The translations under genes were made by a program, and so were the position numbers. Below the pieces are notes generated by a model, which saw only the letters and a list, made by a program, of their open reading frames with translations, searched no databases and was not told the DNA's origin. Of a stretch of 64,000 nucleotides of DNA, positions 34,913 to 44,016 are shown in pieces. The stretch is from Arthrobacter sp. Bz4 (GTDB lineage: Bacteria; Actinomycetota; Actinomycetes; Actinomycetales; Micrococcaceae). Numbering within the stretch: position 1 is the stretch's first letter; the number at the start of each line of letters is the position of its first letter. The stretch lies in the NCBI RefSeq assembly GCF_003075455.1, contig NZ_QDAE01000011.1:1-64000 (forward strand). Direction: 5' to 3'.

Positions 34913-35926
34913 CTAGTCCGAGTAGCCCTGGGGATTGTGTTTTTGCCAGCGCCAATGGTCCTCGCACATCTGCTGCAGGGAGCGGTGGGCCGACCAGCCG
35001 AGATCCGCCAGTGCGGCTGACGGGTCGGCATAGCTGACCGCCGCGTCGCCGGGCCGCCGGGCCGCGAATTCGTAGGGGATCTCATGCCCGGCAGCAGCGG
35101 AAAAGGCCGCAAGTACCTCAAGCACCGATGACCCGTTGCCGGTGCCCAGGTTCCAGCGGTGCACCCCGGCGTGGGTGGTCAGATAATCCAGCGCCGCCAG
35201 GTGCCCGGCTGCCAGGTCCACCACGTGAATGTAGTCGCGGATGCCCGTGCCATCGGGGGTGGGGTAATCGTTGCCGAAAACCATCACTTTCTCCCGGCGC
35301 CCCACTGCCACCTGGGCCACGAAGGGCAACAGGTTATTGGGAATGCCAGTGGGGTCCTCCCCAATCAGCCCGGATTCGTGGGCCCCGACCGGGTTGAAAT
35401 ACCTCAGCAAAGCAATGTTCCATCGGCCATCGGCGGCACCGAGATCCGAGAGGATGTCCTCGATCTGTTCCTTGGTGCGGCCATAGGGATTGACCGCGTC
35501 AAGCGGCATTTTCTCGATCAGCGGAACCTCTTCCGAAGCGCCGTAGACGGTGGCGGAAGAGCTGAAAACCAGTGTCCTTACCTGTGCTGCATCCATGACC
35601 CGGAGCAGATTCAGCGTTCCACCGACGTTGTTGTGATAGTAATGCAGCGGCTTGGCCACTGACTCGCCCACCGCCTTCAAACCAGCGAAGTGGATTACAG
35701 CATCAACAGCTTCTGCGTCGAAAACCGCCGTGAGTGCTGCCTCGTCGAGGAGATCCACTTTGTGGAAGGTAAGAGCCTTCGCACTCAGTTCCCTGACCCG
35801 GTCAAGGGCGGTCTCAGAGGAGTTCATGAGATTGTCGACAACCACCACCTGGTGGCCAGCTTCAAGGAGGGCGAGCGTCGTATGCGAGCCGATGTAGCCG
35901 CTGCCGCCGGTAACAAGAATTTTCAT
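34913..35926 (-). CDS. galE: UDP-glucose 4-epimerase GalE
   Basis: A 337-residue short-chain dehydrogenase of the extended type. The N-terminus has the NAD+ motif Thr-Gly-Gly-Ser-Gly-Tyr-Ile-Gly-Ser-His; Val-Asp-Asn-Leu-Met-Asn-Ser follows at 35-41. The catalytic Ser-Ser-Ser-Ala-Thr-Val-Tyr-Gly is at about residue 122-129 and Tyr-Gly-Arg-Thr-Lys near 147-151. The C-terminal substrate region with Asn-Leu-Gly-Thr-Gly-Asn-Gly-Ser-Ser-Val is present. It interconverts UDP-glucose and UDP-galactose for the Leloir pathway and wall polysaccharides. It stands alone, converging on gltA. Confidence 0.96.
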   Translation of the reverse strand: MKILVTGGSGYIGSHTTLALLEAGHQVVVVDNLMNSSETALDRVRELSAKALTFHKVDLLDEAALTAVFDAEAVDAVIHFAGLKAVGESVAKPLHYYHNNVGGTLNLLRVMDAAQVRTLVFSSSATVYGASEEVPLIEKMPLDAVNPYGRTKEQIEDILSDLGAADGRWNIALLRYFNPVGAHESGLIGEDPTGIPNNLLPFVAQVAVGRREKVMVFGNDYPTPDGTGIRDYIHVVDLAAGHLAALDYLTTHAGVHRWNLGTGNGSSVLEVLAAFSAAAGHEIPYEFAARRPGDAAVSYADPSAALADLGWSAHRSLQQMCEDHWRWQKHNPQGYSD

Positions 35927-36067
35927 GCTTCCAGCCTAGTTTGTTACTGGGATATCGGTGGTCTTCACGGGTAGAGGGTCGCGGGCGTTCGGTCTACCCT
36001 TGGATTCAATAGGTCGAGTCTCTGCCGGGGAGGCCGGAGGATTCGCCCCAGAAAGGATGATTGGTTG

Positions 36068-36670
36068 ATGACCGCGGGTGGTCATGGGTGGCACATTGTT
36101 GTTGACACGTCGCCGGTAATGCTGTTCTCCCTGTATTTGAGGGACTGCGCTGGGTTGGACGCTGTCGGGGTCCCGGTGGTGTCCGAGCTGGTCCCCTCGG
36201 TGCATCGGGTAGACCCCAGCCAACTGGTACACGACGCCGGGGGCCTGACGGTGCTCCGGATTGAATGGGAGACGTGGTGGCGTCAGCTGGTGGCGGACTG
36301 TTTCGACGCCGAGGCGACGGCACCGCATTTTCCGGAGCTGGCGTCCCTGCCCGCCCTTCAGCTGCTGGCTCAAGCCCACTATGGTGCGGCGATCGACTGG
36401 TCACGCGAGCGGAGGGCAGAGTATGCCGCCCTGAAACACCGGAGGGGAAAGGTTCGGCGGAGAGACCCGTTCGAGCAGCTGGTCGAGGAGCGGGAACTGG
36501 AGTTGGGCCGGAGCTCCCGGGCGTTTACCTTGCAGGTGGTCGAACTTCCGCTCAGCGAACCGCGTGCCTGGTTCGTTGAGCCAGCCACGCTTCTCATGAG
36601 CCAGGACCTCTCCGACGACGCACTAGCCTTCACTAGCTACGTTCGGCCGGTCGTGGAACTGCTCGCCTAG
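36068..36670 (+). CDS. Uncharacterised soluble protein
   Basis: No family recognised. The 200-residue protein starts at ATG 36068 (TTG 36065 is adjacent). It is acidic to neutral, with a helical middle (Ala-Ala-Leu-Lys-His-Arg-Arg-Gly-Lys basic patch near 120-130) and no TM or signal. The C-terminal third (Trp-Phe-Val-Glu-Pro-Ala-Thr-Leu-Leu-Met-Ser near 175) may be a beta-strand. Coding character is good, with actinobacterial codon use and a reasonable size, and it is convergent with the lysozyme-like gene, ending nine bases from that gene's stop. It may be a conserved Micrococcaceae hypothetical. Confidence 0.65.
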   Translation: MTAGGHGWHIVVDTSPVMLFSLYLRDCAGLDAVGVPVVSELVPSVHRVDPSQLVHDAGGLTVLRIEWETWWRQLVADCFDAEATAPHFPELASLPALQLLAQAHYGAAIDWSRERRAEYAALKHRRGKVRRRDPFEQLVEERELELGRSSRAFTLQVVELPLSEPRAWFVEPATLLMSQDLSDDALAFTSYVRPVVELLA

Positions 36671-36678
36671 GACCCCGG

Positions 36679-37551
36679 TCAGGCGTCCGCCAAGGCCAGC
36701 TCGACGACAATCAGCCCAGTCGTTGTTTCAGCGGCTTCCCAGCCGTGAGTTGACCTGGTCCATTGCAGACCACCATAGGACACCGCTTCGATGTGCAGCG
36801 CCTTGGCGTTTGCGACCGCCCATTGCGCGGTTGCCCAGCCCTGGGTTCCGGAAGCAGCGAAACTGAGCGCCCCGTCGTCGTCCAGTGACGTTTCGAGGGG
36901 GCCGAAAACCTGTTCGGCGGCGGCCTGCACAGCGGCCGGATCGCCCACCTGGTCGGTGCCCCGCAGGACACAGTTCAGGGAGGCAGGGGAGTTGCCGGTC
37001 AGGGCCGACGCAAAAGCGCGCCCCTCCGCCTCGTGATCGGCGTAGGCATCCGGCAGGGCGCTGCGTTGCACGGCCTGCGCCGCCTCGGTGATGGGCAGGG
37101 CCTCGTAGCCGGGCACCAGCACGAGCGCGTCGTAGAACGCCCCGGCCGCGTAGAGGGGATCCTGTACCTCGGCGTCGGTGCCCCAGCCCTGCGATGGCCG
37201 CTGCTGGAAGAGCCCGCGCGAATCCGGTCCGGCCTGGTCACCGTAGTCCAGGTTACGGAGCCCCGACTCCTGGACCGCCGTCGCGAGCGCAATGGAAGCG
37301 GCCCGCGCCGGCAGCCCACGGGTGACGGCGACAGCGGCGATCAGCGAGGCATTCTCGGCCTGTTCGAGGCCAAGTTCGTAGGTATCGTCGCCGACGACGG
37401 CGGTGCAGCGCTCCCGCACCAGGACTTCCGACGTGTTCACCTGGCTGACGGCCAGATAGATGCCACCGGACAGCACCGCCAGCAGCACGACCAGAACCAG
37501 CGTCGTCTTCACCCGACGACGGCGACGCGCTTCGGCTTTCGAGTAAGCCAC
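36679..37551 (-). CDS. Membrane-anchored lysozyme-like (transglycosylase-fold) protein
   Basis: A 290-residue protein with a basic N-terminus (Lys-Ala-Glu-Ala-Arg-Arg-Arg-Arg-Arg), one TM anchor at about residues 16-34, and an extracellular part. The Thr-Ala-Val-Gln-Glu-Ser-Gly-Leu-Arg-Asn-Leu-Asp-Tyr-Gly-Asp segment (about 90-104) with Ser-Arg-Gly-Leu-Phe-Gln-Gln-Arg-Pro-Ser-Gln-Gly-Trp-Gly (about 112-125) is the lysozyme-like / Slt-type catalytic region; the glutamate in Gln-Glu-Ser is the presumed acid. The rest (150-290) has no assigned fold. Many such actinobacterial proteins are annotated as heavy-metal transporters by mistake. A role in peptidoglycan cleavage or wall remodelling is inferred. 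Confidence 0.7.
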   Translation of the reverse strand: MAYSKAEARRRRRVKTTLVLVVLLAVLSGGIYLAVSQVNTSEVLVRERCTAVVGDDTYELGLEQAENASLIAAVAVTRGLPARAASIALATAVQESGLRNLDYGDQAGPDSRGLFQQRPSQGWGTDAEVQDPLYAAGAFYDALVLVPGYEALPITEAAQAVQRSALPDAYADHEAEGRAFASALTGNSPASLNCVLRGTDQVGDPAAVQAAAEQVFGPLETSLDDDGALSFAASGTQGWATAQWAVANAKALHIEAVSYGGLQWTRSTHGWEAAETTTGLIVVELALADA

Positions 37552-37557
37552 GGGTCC

Positions 37558-38520
37558 CTAGTTGGCGTGAAGCACTGAGTTCAAGGCGATCCCGTGGCCG
37601 CTGCGCGGACGTGCCTCGACGACGCCGGTCGCCGAGTTGCGGAGGAACAGCAGGAAGGACTCACCGGAGAGCTCGGCGGCCTTGACCACTCGCCCGTCCG
37701 GGAGGGTGACCTTGGTGCCAGCAGTAATGTACAGGCCGGCTTCGACGACGCAGTCGTCGCCGAGGGAAATCCCGATGCCGGCTTGAGCGCCGAGAAGGCA
37801 CCGCTCGCCGATCGCCACCCGTTCCTTGCCGCCCCCGGAGAGTGTGCCCATGATGGATGCGCCGCCACCGATGTCCGAACCGTTGCCCACCACCACTCCG
37901 GCGGAAATGCGGCCTTCGACCATCGACTGGCCGAGGGTGCCCGCATTGAAGTTGACGAAACCCTCGTGCATGACGGTGGTACCAACGGCCAGGTGTGCGC
38001 CAAGCCGCACCCGGTCGGCGTCGGCAATCCGTACCCCGGCGGGCAGTACGTAGTCGACCATGCGGGGGAACTTGTCCACGCCGTAGACCACTACCGTGCC
38101 GCGGGTCCGCAGCCGGAGGCGGGTGCTTTCGAAGTCTTCGACGGGGCAGGGCCCGAAGTTGGTCCACACCACGTTGGCCAGCAGCCCAAACACGCCGTCG
38201 AGGTTGACGGTGTTGGGCGCTGCAAGCCGGTGGGACAGAAGGTGCAGGCGAAGATATGCGTCCGCCGCGTCGGTCGGCGCCGAATCCAGGTCGGCGTGCG
38301 CCGCAATGACTTCCTGGCTGGTGCCGCGCAGGTCATCGTTCCCGGCCAGGGCGTCGAGAGAGCTTCTGAGATCCTCCTGCGATGTGTCGCCGAGTTCGGG
38401 GCGGGGAAACCACACATCAAGGACGGTGCGGTTGGCGGCGAAGGTCGCCAGACCCAGTCCGTGGGCTGAGCGGGGGCCTGGATCGGTTGCTGGCGTGGGG
38501 GCTGTGGCTCGTTCAGTCAT
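37558..38520 (-). CDS. dapD: 2,3,4,5-Tetrahydropyridine-2,6-dicarboxylate N-succinyltransferase
   Basis: The 320-residue protein is the actinobacterial type of DapD, longer than the enterobacterial one. The N-terminal half holds Phe-Pro-Arg-Met-Val-Asp-Tyr-Val near 153-160; the C-terminal half has the hexapeptide left-handed beta-helix with [10 protein letters not shown], Met-Val-Glu-Gly-Arg-Ile-Ser and [13 protein letters not shown]. It adds a succinyl group from succinyl-CoA to tetrahydrodipicolinate. It is divergent from dapE (33-base gap), so one control region probably drives both. It lies seven bases after the lysozyme-like gene start, which it may co-transcribe. Confidence 0.95.
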   Translation of the reverse strand: MTERATAPTPATDPGPRSAHGLGLATFAANRTVLDVWFPRPELGDTSQEDLRSSLDALAGNDDLRGTSQEVIAAHADLDSAPTDAADAYLRLHLLSHRLAAPNTVNLDGVFGLLANVVWTNFGPCPVEDFESTRLRLRTRGTVVVYGVDKFPRMVDYVLPAGVRIADADRVRLGAHLAVGTTVMHEGFVNFNAGTLGQSMVEGRISAGVVVGNGSDIGGGASIMGTLSGGGKERVAIGERCLLGAQAGIGISLGDDCVVEAGLYITAGTKVTLPDGRVVKAAELSGESFLLFLRNSATGVVEARPRSGHGIALNSVLHAN

Positions 38521-38553
38521 GGCCTCAAGTCTACCGAGCGATAGGCTGGATCA

Positions 38554-39645
38554 ATGACCGCTAACCTCCCCGCAGCCCTTGACCTTTCTGCCGATGTTGC
38601 AGCTCTGACCGCCTCTCTCCTCGACATTGAGAGCGTCTCCGGCAATGAGCGGACCCTCGCCGACGCCGTCGAAACCGCCTTGCAGGCCTGCCCCCATCTG
38701 GAGCTGGTGCGCGACGGCGACTCAATCATCGCGCGGACCTCACTGGGCCGCGCCGAACGGGTCATCCTCGCCGGCCATCTGGACACCGTGCCCCTTCCAG
38801 GTGTTCCCGGCTCCCGGGGAACCGTCCCCAGCACCTGGGACGGCGAAGTGCTCTACGGCAGGGGTGCCACCGATATGAAGGGCGGGGTGGCGGTCCAGTT
38901 GGCGCTCGCCGCAGCGCTGACCGAACCCGCCCGCGACATTACCTACGTGTTCTACGACCACGAGGAAGTCGATGCGTCGTTGAGTGGGCTTGGCAGGCTG
39001 GTGACCAGGTTCCCTGACTGGTTGACCGCCGATTTCGCAGTGTTGCTGGAACCCACGGACGGTACCGTCGAGGGCGGCTGCAACGGCACCGCCCGCTTCA
39101 ATGTCACCACCACCGGCCGGGCAGCGCACTCGGCACGTGCCTGGATGGGGGAGAACGCCATCCATGCGGCTGGCGACATCCTGACCCGGCTTCGCGACCA
39201 CGAACCACTCACCGTTGACGTGGATGGCCTCGCCTACCGGGAGAGCCTTAACGCGGTGATGATCAAGGGCGGCACGGCTGGGAACGTCATCCCCGACCGG
39301 ACAGTGGTTGAGGTGAACTACCGGTTTGCGCCGGATAAGTCGCCCGACGACGCCGAGGCTTACGTCCGGGCGGTGCTGGAGGGCTACGACGTCGAACGCA
39401 CCGACGCTGCCGCCGGCGCCCGCCCCGGGCTGCACCATCCTGCGGCAGCAGACTTCGTGGCGGCCGTGGGTGCCGAGCCCAAACCGAAGTACGGCTGGAC
39501 CGACGTCGCCCGCTTCAGCGAGTTGGGCATCCCGGCCGTGAACTTCGGGCCGGGTGATCCGCTGCTGGCGCACTCGGATAACGAGCACGTCAGCGCCGAC
39601 GAGATCCGCGAGTGCCTGAGGGCGCTGAAGACCTGGCTGGGCTAG
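38554..39645 (+). CDS. dapE: Succinyl-diaminopimelate desuccinylase
   Basis: A 363-residue M20-family metallohydrolase. Zinc ligands are in Leu-Ala-Gly-His-Leu-Asp-Thr-Val-Pro near residue 70, Gly-Arg-Gly-Ala-Thr-Asp-Met-Lys-Gly near 107, Tyr-Asp-His-Glu-Glu-Val near 134 and a late His near 350 (Leu-Leu-Ala-His-Ser-Asp-Asn-Glu-His). The small dimerisation lid lies at about 180-290 (Gly-Arg-Ala-Ala-His-Ser-Ala-Arg). It removes succinate from N-succinyl-LL-DAP. It is encoded divergently from dapD, supporting the name over other M20 peptidases. It is followed by a strong bidirectional terminator. Confidence 0.95.
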   Translation: MTANLPAALDLSADVAALTASLLDIESVSGNERTLADAVETALQACPHLELVRDGDSIIARTSLGRAERVILAGHLDTVPLPGVPGSRGTVPSTWDGEVLYGRGATDMKGGVAVQLALAAALTEPARDITYVFYDHEEVDASLSGLGRLVTRFPDWLTADFAVLLEPTDGTVEGGCNGTARFNVTTTGRAAHSARAWMGENAIHAAGDILTRLRDHEPLTVDVDGLAYRESLNAVMIKGGTAGNVIPDRTVVEVNYRFAPDKSPDDAEAYVRAVLEGYDVERTDAAAGARPGLHHPAAADFVAAVGAEPKPKYGWTDVARFSELGIPAVNFGPGDPLLAHSDNEHVSADEIRECLRALKTWLG

Positions 39646-39685
39646 CCCACCCAGACGGCGGGCTCAGGCAGCCATTAGACATGAA

Positions 39686-39717
39686 AGTGCGGCTACACCT
39701 TGAGGTGTAGCCGCACT
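39686..39717. terminator. Bidirectional intrinsic terminator between dapE and gluD
   Basis: A perfect 14-bp stem (39686-39699 with 39704-39717) has a four-base loop. The plus strand continues CTT and the minus strand TTTC, giving short T runs both ways. It ends the convergent dapE and glutamate-uptake transcripts. Confidence 0.88.
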
Positions 39718-39750
39718 CTTGCCGTGCGCTGATTGCAGTCGGTGGGCTGG

Positions 39751-40617
39751 CTAGGGCACGGGAGCCGCTGCAGCCAGTTCCGGATCCTCAGTCTGCTTGA
39801 CCTTGCGACCTGTCCTGAAGCTCAGCAGCGTGGAGAGCTTGTTGGCTGCCGAGGAGAGGGCGAAGTTGATCAGGATGAAGATGAAGGCAGCAATCAGGAG
39901 GGACTGCAGCAGGTTGCCTTCACCGACGCCGAGGCGGCGGGAGAACTGGAGGAGTTCCGCGTAGCCGATGATGTAGCCCAGTGCGGAGTCCTTGAGGATG
40001 ACGACGAACTGGCTGACCATGGCTGGCAGCATCGCGACCAGCGCCTGGGGAATCTCGATGCTCCGCAGGGACTTGCCCGGGGTCATACCGATGGCCATCG
40101 CCGCTTCGCGCTGGCCCTTGGGAAGACCATGTACTCCGGATCGGACCAGTTCGGCGATCACCGACCCGTTGTACAGGGTCAGTGCCGTCACAACTGCCAC
40201 AAAGATCGGATCATCGATGAAACCAACCTGAGCCAGGGCAAGCCACAGGAAGATCATCATCAGCAGGACGGGTACCGCACGGAGAAATTCGACGACGAGA
40301 CCAGCAACCCAGCGGATCGGTGCGATATGGGATAGTCGGCCGATTCCGAACAGCAGCCCAAACGCGATCGAAGTGACCACTGCGACCGCCGCGGCCTTAA
40401 GGGTGCTGAGCAGGCCCGGGAGAATGAAGAACTCCCAGGTCCGCCACTCGAGGAAGGGCGTCCACTTGGCGGCTTCGAACTGGCCCTGGGCGGCCAGAGC
40501 TACTACTACGTAGCCTAAGAGGCCCAGCACCAGCAGCACGCCAGCGATATTGCCAAGAAGGATGCGGCGCTTGCCCTTCGGTCCCGGTGCATCGAACAGG
40601 ACTTGTTGAGCGCTCAT
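39751..40617 (-). CDS. gluD: Glutamate ABC transporter permease GluD
   Basis: A 288-residue polar amino acid permease with five or six membrane segments. The His-M family loop is Glu-Leu-Val-Arg-Ser-Gly-Val-His-Gly-Leu-Pro-Lys-Gly-Gln-Arg-Glu-Ala-Ala near residues 158-176, followed by Leu-Arg-Ser-Ile-Glu-Ile-Pro-Gln-Ala, the ATPase contact. The N-terminal cytoplasmic part is about 20 residues and the C-terminal tail is charged. It shares four bases with the start of GluC (ATGA at 40614), so the two are coupled. With GluC it forms the membrane part of the glutamate/polar amino acid importer. Confidence 0.92.
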   Translation of the reverse strand: MSAQQVLFDAPGPKGKRRILLGNIAGVLLVLGLLGYVVVALAAQGQFEAAKWTPFLEWRTWEFFILPGLLSTLKAAAVAVVTSIAFGLLFGIGRLSHIAPIRWVAGLVVEFLRAVPVLLMMIFLWLALAQVGFIDDPIFVAVVTALTLYNGSVIAELVRSGVHGLPKGQREAAMAIGMTPGKSLRSIEIPQALVAMLPAMVSQFVVILKDSALGYIIGYAELLQFSRRLGVGEGNLLQSLLIAAFIFILINFALSSAANKLSTLLSFRTGRKVKQTEDPELAAAAPVP

Positions 40618-41288
40618 CGTGCCACCGCCAGTTTCCTTGACAACCAGGTAGTAAGAAGGCCGATGGGGACAACGATGATCACGAAGCCCATGGCGAAGAT
40701 AAAGAAGATGGGAATCACGAGGTCACCCCTGAACTCGATCATTTCCTTCATCAGGTTTGAGGACTCGATCACCGATCCAGCGAACGCGACAGTCGAGTTC
40801 TTGGTCAGGGCAATGAGGACGTTACCCAGCGGTGCAACTGCACCGCGGAGCGCCTGCGGCAGAATGATCAGGCGGGCGGCCGGCAGGAAGCTTAGCCCAA
40901 TAGCGCGGGCGGCCTCTGCCTGGCCGAGGGGAACGGTGTTGACACCGCTGCGGATCGCTTCACAAACGAAGGCCGCGTGGTAGATGCTCAAGCCCAGGAT
41001 GGCCAGGCGGAGGAAATTCACCTGGAAATCCTCGGCCAGGACCACATTCAGTTGTCCCCACAGCCCGAGGACACCGAAGGCAATGATCACCGTGAGCGGT
41101 GTGTTCCGGAAGATATTCACATACGCCGCGCCGAACCACTGCAGGCTGGCGATCGGCGAGATGCGCATGAGCGCAAGGATAGTTCCCAGGATAAATGACC
41201 AGATAGCGGCCCAAAACGTCAGCTGGATATTGACCCAGAACGCTCCAGCGACGTCGTACGTCTCAAAGAGCGATAGGAAGTTATCCAT
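40614..41288 (-). CDS. gluC: Glutamate ABC transporter permease GluC
   Basis: A 224-residue permease with about five TM segments, opening with an amphipathic Asp-Asn-Phe-Leu-Ser-Leu-Phe-Glu. The loop Cys-Glu-Ala-Ile-Arg-Ser-Gly-Val-Asn-Thr-Val-Pro-Leu-Gly-Gln-Ala-Glu-Ala-Ala-Arg-Ala is the conserved contact with the ATPase, at about 117-137. It follows the binding-protein gene after 97 bases that include a terminator-type hairpin, which probably lowers permease levels relative to the binding protein. The order gluB-gluC-gluD matches Corynebacterium. Confidence 0.92.
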   Translation of the reverse strand: MDNFLSLFETYDVAGAFWVNIQLTFWAAIWSFILGTILALMRISPIASLQWFGAAYVNIFRNTPLTVIIAFGVLGLWGQLNVVLAEDFQVNFLRLAILGLSIYHAAFVCEAIRSGVNTVPLGQAEAARAIGLSFLPAARLIILPQALRGAVAPLGNVLIALTKNSTVAFAGSVIESSNLMKEMIEFRGDLVIPIFFIFAMGFVIIVVPIGLLTTWLSRKLAVAR

Positions 41289-41330
41289 GGTTCACCTCTT
41301 CCGTGGTGTTGAAAACCGTAAAGTTGAAAA

Positions 41331-41368
41331 GCCTTGGTGAGGCAGCCGCGAAGCTACCCCACCAAGGC
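41331..41368 (-). terminator. Intercistronic hairpin between gluB and gluC
   Basis: On the minus strand a 9-bp stem (41360-41368 with 41331-41339) is extended by imperfect inner pairs and followed by TTTTC. Partial termination here would leave the binding protein in excess. T residues in front of the stem also suit read-through from the opposite side. Confidence 0.75.
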
Positions 41369-41385
41369 AAAAAAACGGCTCGAGC

Positions 41386-42231
41386 TTAGGCGCAGGCGTC
41401 AGGCTCTGGTGGGTTCAGCTCGTCGTTGAAGGTGTAGTCAGCGCCCTCGGTGTTGTTCGTGATGGCTTCTTCCCAGGCACCCTCGTCGATCATCTTGACG
41501 ATGGCGGCGTTGACATCTTCACACAGGTCGCTGCCCTTGGTGAGGCCAACTCCATAGTTCTCCTCGGAGAACGGGTTGCCCACCACCTTGAACTGGCCGG
41601 CATTGGCTTCCTGCGCGGCGAGGCCGGCCAGGATGATGTCATCGGTGGTGACGGCGTCGATCTGGCCGCCGCCCATCAGCGAGACACACTCGGCGTAGCC
41701 GGGCTGCTCAACCAGGTTGGCATCGGCGCCGAACTCTTCGTTGATACGAGCAGCCGAGGTGGAACCGGCAACCGAGCAAAGGTTCTTGCCGGTCAGCGAC
41801 TCTGGCCCGGTGATTTCCTCGTCGTCTGCGCGGACCAGGAGGTCCTGGCCGGCAACGAAGTACGGTCCGGCGAAGTCGACGGTTTCCTTGCGCTCGTCAG
41901 TGATGGAATAGGTAGCGAAAATCATGTCCACCTCTTCGGTGGAGAGCAGATTCTCGCGGTTGGCCGAAGGAGCCTCGACCCATTCGATCTGGTCCTCGGA
42001 GTAACCGAGCTCGGTGGCCACATATTTGGCAACGTCGACGTCGAAGCCGGAGTACTCGCCGCCTTCATCGAAGCCCAGGCCCGGCTGGTCGAACTTGATG
42101 CCGATGCGGATGCTGTCGGAGCCTGCATCTGTCGCGGTGTCGTCGCCACCCTCGTCCCCGCCGCCACAGGCGGAAAGGGTGAGTGCTGCTACAGCTGCCA
42201 TGGCGGCTGCTGCGTAACGGGTCTTGCGCAT
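41386..42231 (-). CDS. gluB: Glutamate-binding lipoprotein GluB
   Basis: A 281-residue family 3 extracellular binding protein. The signal peptide ends in Leu-Ser-Ala-Cys (Cys near 22), followed by Gly- and Asp-rich residues. Phe-Asp-Val-Asp-Val-Ala-Lys-Tyr (about 64) and Phe-Ala-Thr-Tyr-Ser-Ile-Thr-Asp-Glu-Arg-Lys (about 105) are the binding-site motifs of polar amino acid receptors; Arg-Glu-Asn-Leu-Leu-Ser appears near 92. Glutamate is the family assignment in Corynebacterium; other acidic or polar amino acids are possible. It lies 43 bases after gluA on the same strand. Confidence 0.9.
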   Translation of the reverse strand: MRKTRYAAAAMAAVAALTLSACGGGDEGGDDTATDAGSDSIRIGIKFDQPGLGFDEGGEYSGFDVDVAKYVATELGYSEDQIEWVEAPSANRENLLSTEEVDMIFATYSITDERKETVDFAGPYFVAGQDLLVRADDEEITGPESLTGKNLCSVAGSTSAARINEEFGADANLVEQPGYAECVSLMGGGQIDAVTTDDIILAGLAAQEANAGQFKVVGNPFSEENYGVGLTKGSDLCEDVNAAIVKMIDEGAWEEAITNNTEGADYTFNDELNPPEPDACA

Positions 42232-42274
42232 GATTTCTCCTTGCGTTTCGTCTGACTTGATGAAAATTGTTGGG

Positions 42275-43057
42275 CTAATGCGCCAGGATCTTGCCGAGGA
42301 AGTCTTTGGCTCGGTTGCTCTGGGGGTTGGTGAAGAACTCTTCGGGGGTGGCCTCCTCGACGATCTGGCCGCCGTCCATGAAGATCACCCGGTCCGCTGC
42401 CTTGCGGGCGAAGCCCATTTCGTGGGTCACCACGATCATGGTCATACCCTCCTTGGCCAGGGTGACCATCGCGTCGAGGACCTCGTTGATCATTTCGGGG
42501 TCAAGCGCGGAGGTGGGTTCGTCAAACAGCATCACCTTCGGCTGCATGGCAAGCGCACGGGCAATCGCCACACGTTGCTGCTGACCGCCGGAAAGCTGCG
42601 CTGGCAGTTTCTGGGCCTGGTTATCAACCCCTACCCTCTTCAGCAGGGACATGGCCAGCTCTTTGGCCTCGGCACTTTTCATGCCTTTGACCTTGATCGG
42701 CCCCAACGTCACATTTTCGAGGATGGATTTGTGGGCAAACAGGTTGAAGGACTGGAACACCATCCCGACGTCGGCGCGGAGTTTTGCAAGCGCCTTGCCC
42801 TCGGCAGGCAGTTTAACGCCGTCGATCCGGATCTCTCCGTCGTCGATGGTTTCCAGCCGGTTGATGGCACGGCAGAGGGTCGATTTACCGGAACCGGACG
42901 GTCCGATCACCACCACCACCTCACCGCGGGCCACCTCGAGGTTGATGTTCTGCAGCACATGGAGTTCGCCGTAGTGCTTGTTGACGTTCTTCAGCAGCAC
43001 GAGCGGCGTCTCAGATGATGGTGCAGCGGTCGAGTTCGCTTCGAAATCACTGGTCAT
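42275..43057 (-). CDS. gluA: Glutamate ABC transporter ATPase GluA
   Basis: The start at ATG 43057 gives 260 residues; a longer frame upstream has no family character. Motifs: Walker A Gly-Pro-Ser-Gly-Ser-Gly-Lys-Ser-Thr near residue 51, signature Leu-Ser-Gly-Gly-Gln-Gln-Gln-Arg near 155, Walker B Val-Met-Leu-Phe-Asp-Glu-Pro-Thr near 174 and switch His near 209. The first 20 residues form a Ser/Thr-rich tail outside the ABC core. It powers GluC/GluD and is the first gene of the gluABCD cluster; its promoter should lie in the 119-base divergent gap before the LOG-family gene. Confidence 0.95.
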   Translation of the reverse strand: MTSDFEANSTAAPSSETPLVLLKNVNKHYGELHVLQNINLEVARGEVVVVIGPSGSGKSTLCRAINRLETIDDGEIRIDGVKLPAEGKALAKLRADVGMVFQSFNLFAHKSILENVTLGPIKVKGMKSAEAKELAMSLLKRVGVDNQAQKLPAQLSGGQQQRVAIARALAMQPKVMLFDEPTSALDPEMINEVLDAMVTLAKEGMTMIVVTHEMGFARKAADRVIFMDGGQIVEEATPEEFFTNPQSNRAKDFLGKILAH

Positions 43058-43176
43058 AGAGATGAATGTAGCGAACGAATGCCCGCTGGCAACACATGAT
43101 TGTTGCGATTTGGTAAATCGTGACTCAAGAGCAACCAAGACCCAAAGGGGTTGCGGAGGGCGGATAGGCTCAAAAG

Positions 43177-43962
43177 ATGGCTTCCAACGAATTCCTGTCC
43201 AGTCCAGAATCCAATGCCGCCCGCGCCACCCCGTCACGTCGGCGAGGCCAGGTGGAGCTCCGCCGTGGGCAGATCCAGGCACCTCAATCTGACAGCTACC
43301 TGCTGGACTCAGGGGGAGGGAACCACTTCACCAAGACGGACCCGTGGCGGGTGCTGCGTATCCAGAGCGAGTTCGTCGAAGGTTTCGGGACACTCGCCGA
43401 GCTTGGGCCGGCTATCAGTGTGTTCGGCTCGGCGCGCACCCCACGGGATTCGCCGTTCTACGCGATGGGTGAGGAGGTGGGCCGGCGCCTGGTGGAAGCA
43501 AACTATGCGGTCATCACAGGTGGAGGTCCGGGAGCCATGGAAGCGGCCAACAAGGGAGCCTGCGAGGCCGGCGGACTCTCTGTTGGTCTCGGCATCGAGC
43601 TGCCGTTCGAACATGGGATGAATGAGTGGGTGGACCTTGGAGTGAACTTCAGGTACTTCTTCGTCCGAAAAACCATGTTCGTGAAATATGCGCAAGGGTT
43701 CATCGTCCTGCCGGGCGGATTCGGCACCCTGGATGAACTATTCGAAGCCATGACCCTGGTCCAGACCAGGAAGGTCACCTCCTTCCCCATTGTCCTGATG
43801 GGCACTGAGTTCTGGGCGCCGCTCTGGGATTGGGTGAGGGGCAGCCTGCTGGCGAACGGGATGATCTCCGCCAGGGACCTGGACCTGGTGCATCTGGTGG
43901 ACGACCCAGCCGAAGCCGTCCGGCTGGTGCAGGCAGACACCGCATCACACAAGTCACCGTGA
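43177..43962 (+). CDS. LOG-family / TIGR00730 Rossmann-fold protein
   Basis: A 261-residue protein with the two signatures of the lysine-decarboxylase-like/LOG family: [10 protein letters not shown] near residue 113 and Pro-Gly-Gly-Phe-Gly-Thr-Leu-Asp-Glu near 182, with Arg-Lys-Thr-Met between them. Members hydrolyse nucleoside 5'-monophosphates, releasing the base (cytokinin riboside phosphoribohydrolase in plants and mycobacterial Rv1205). The N-terminal about 60 residues are an extension with unknown role. The gene sits after dapE and before DivIVA-like and tag genes, the mycobacterial Rv1202-Rv1210 order. Confidence 0.93.
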   Translation: MASNEFLSSPESNAARATPSRRRGQVELRRGQIQAPQSDSYLLDSGGGNHFTKTDPWRVLRIQSEFVEGFGTLAELGPAISVFGSARTPRDSPFYAMGEEVGRRLVEANYAVITGGGPGAMEAANKGACEAGGLSVGLGIELPFEHGMNEWVDLGVNFRYFFVRKTMFVKYAQGFIVLPGGFGTLDELFEAMTLVQTRKVTSFPIVLMGTEFWAPLWDWVRGSLLANGMISARDLDLVHLVDDPAEAVRLVQADTASHKSP

Positions 43963-44016
43963 CCATTCGCTGGCACCAATAACAATGGCACCGTTAACTC
44001 TGGCAGCATTGACACG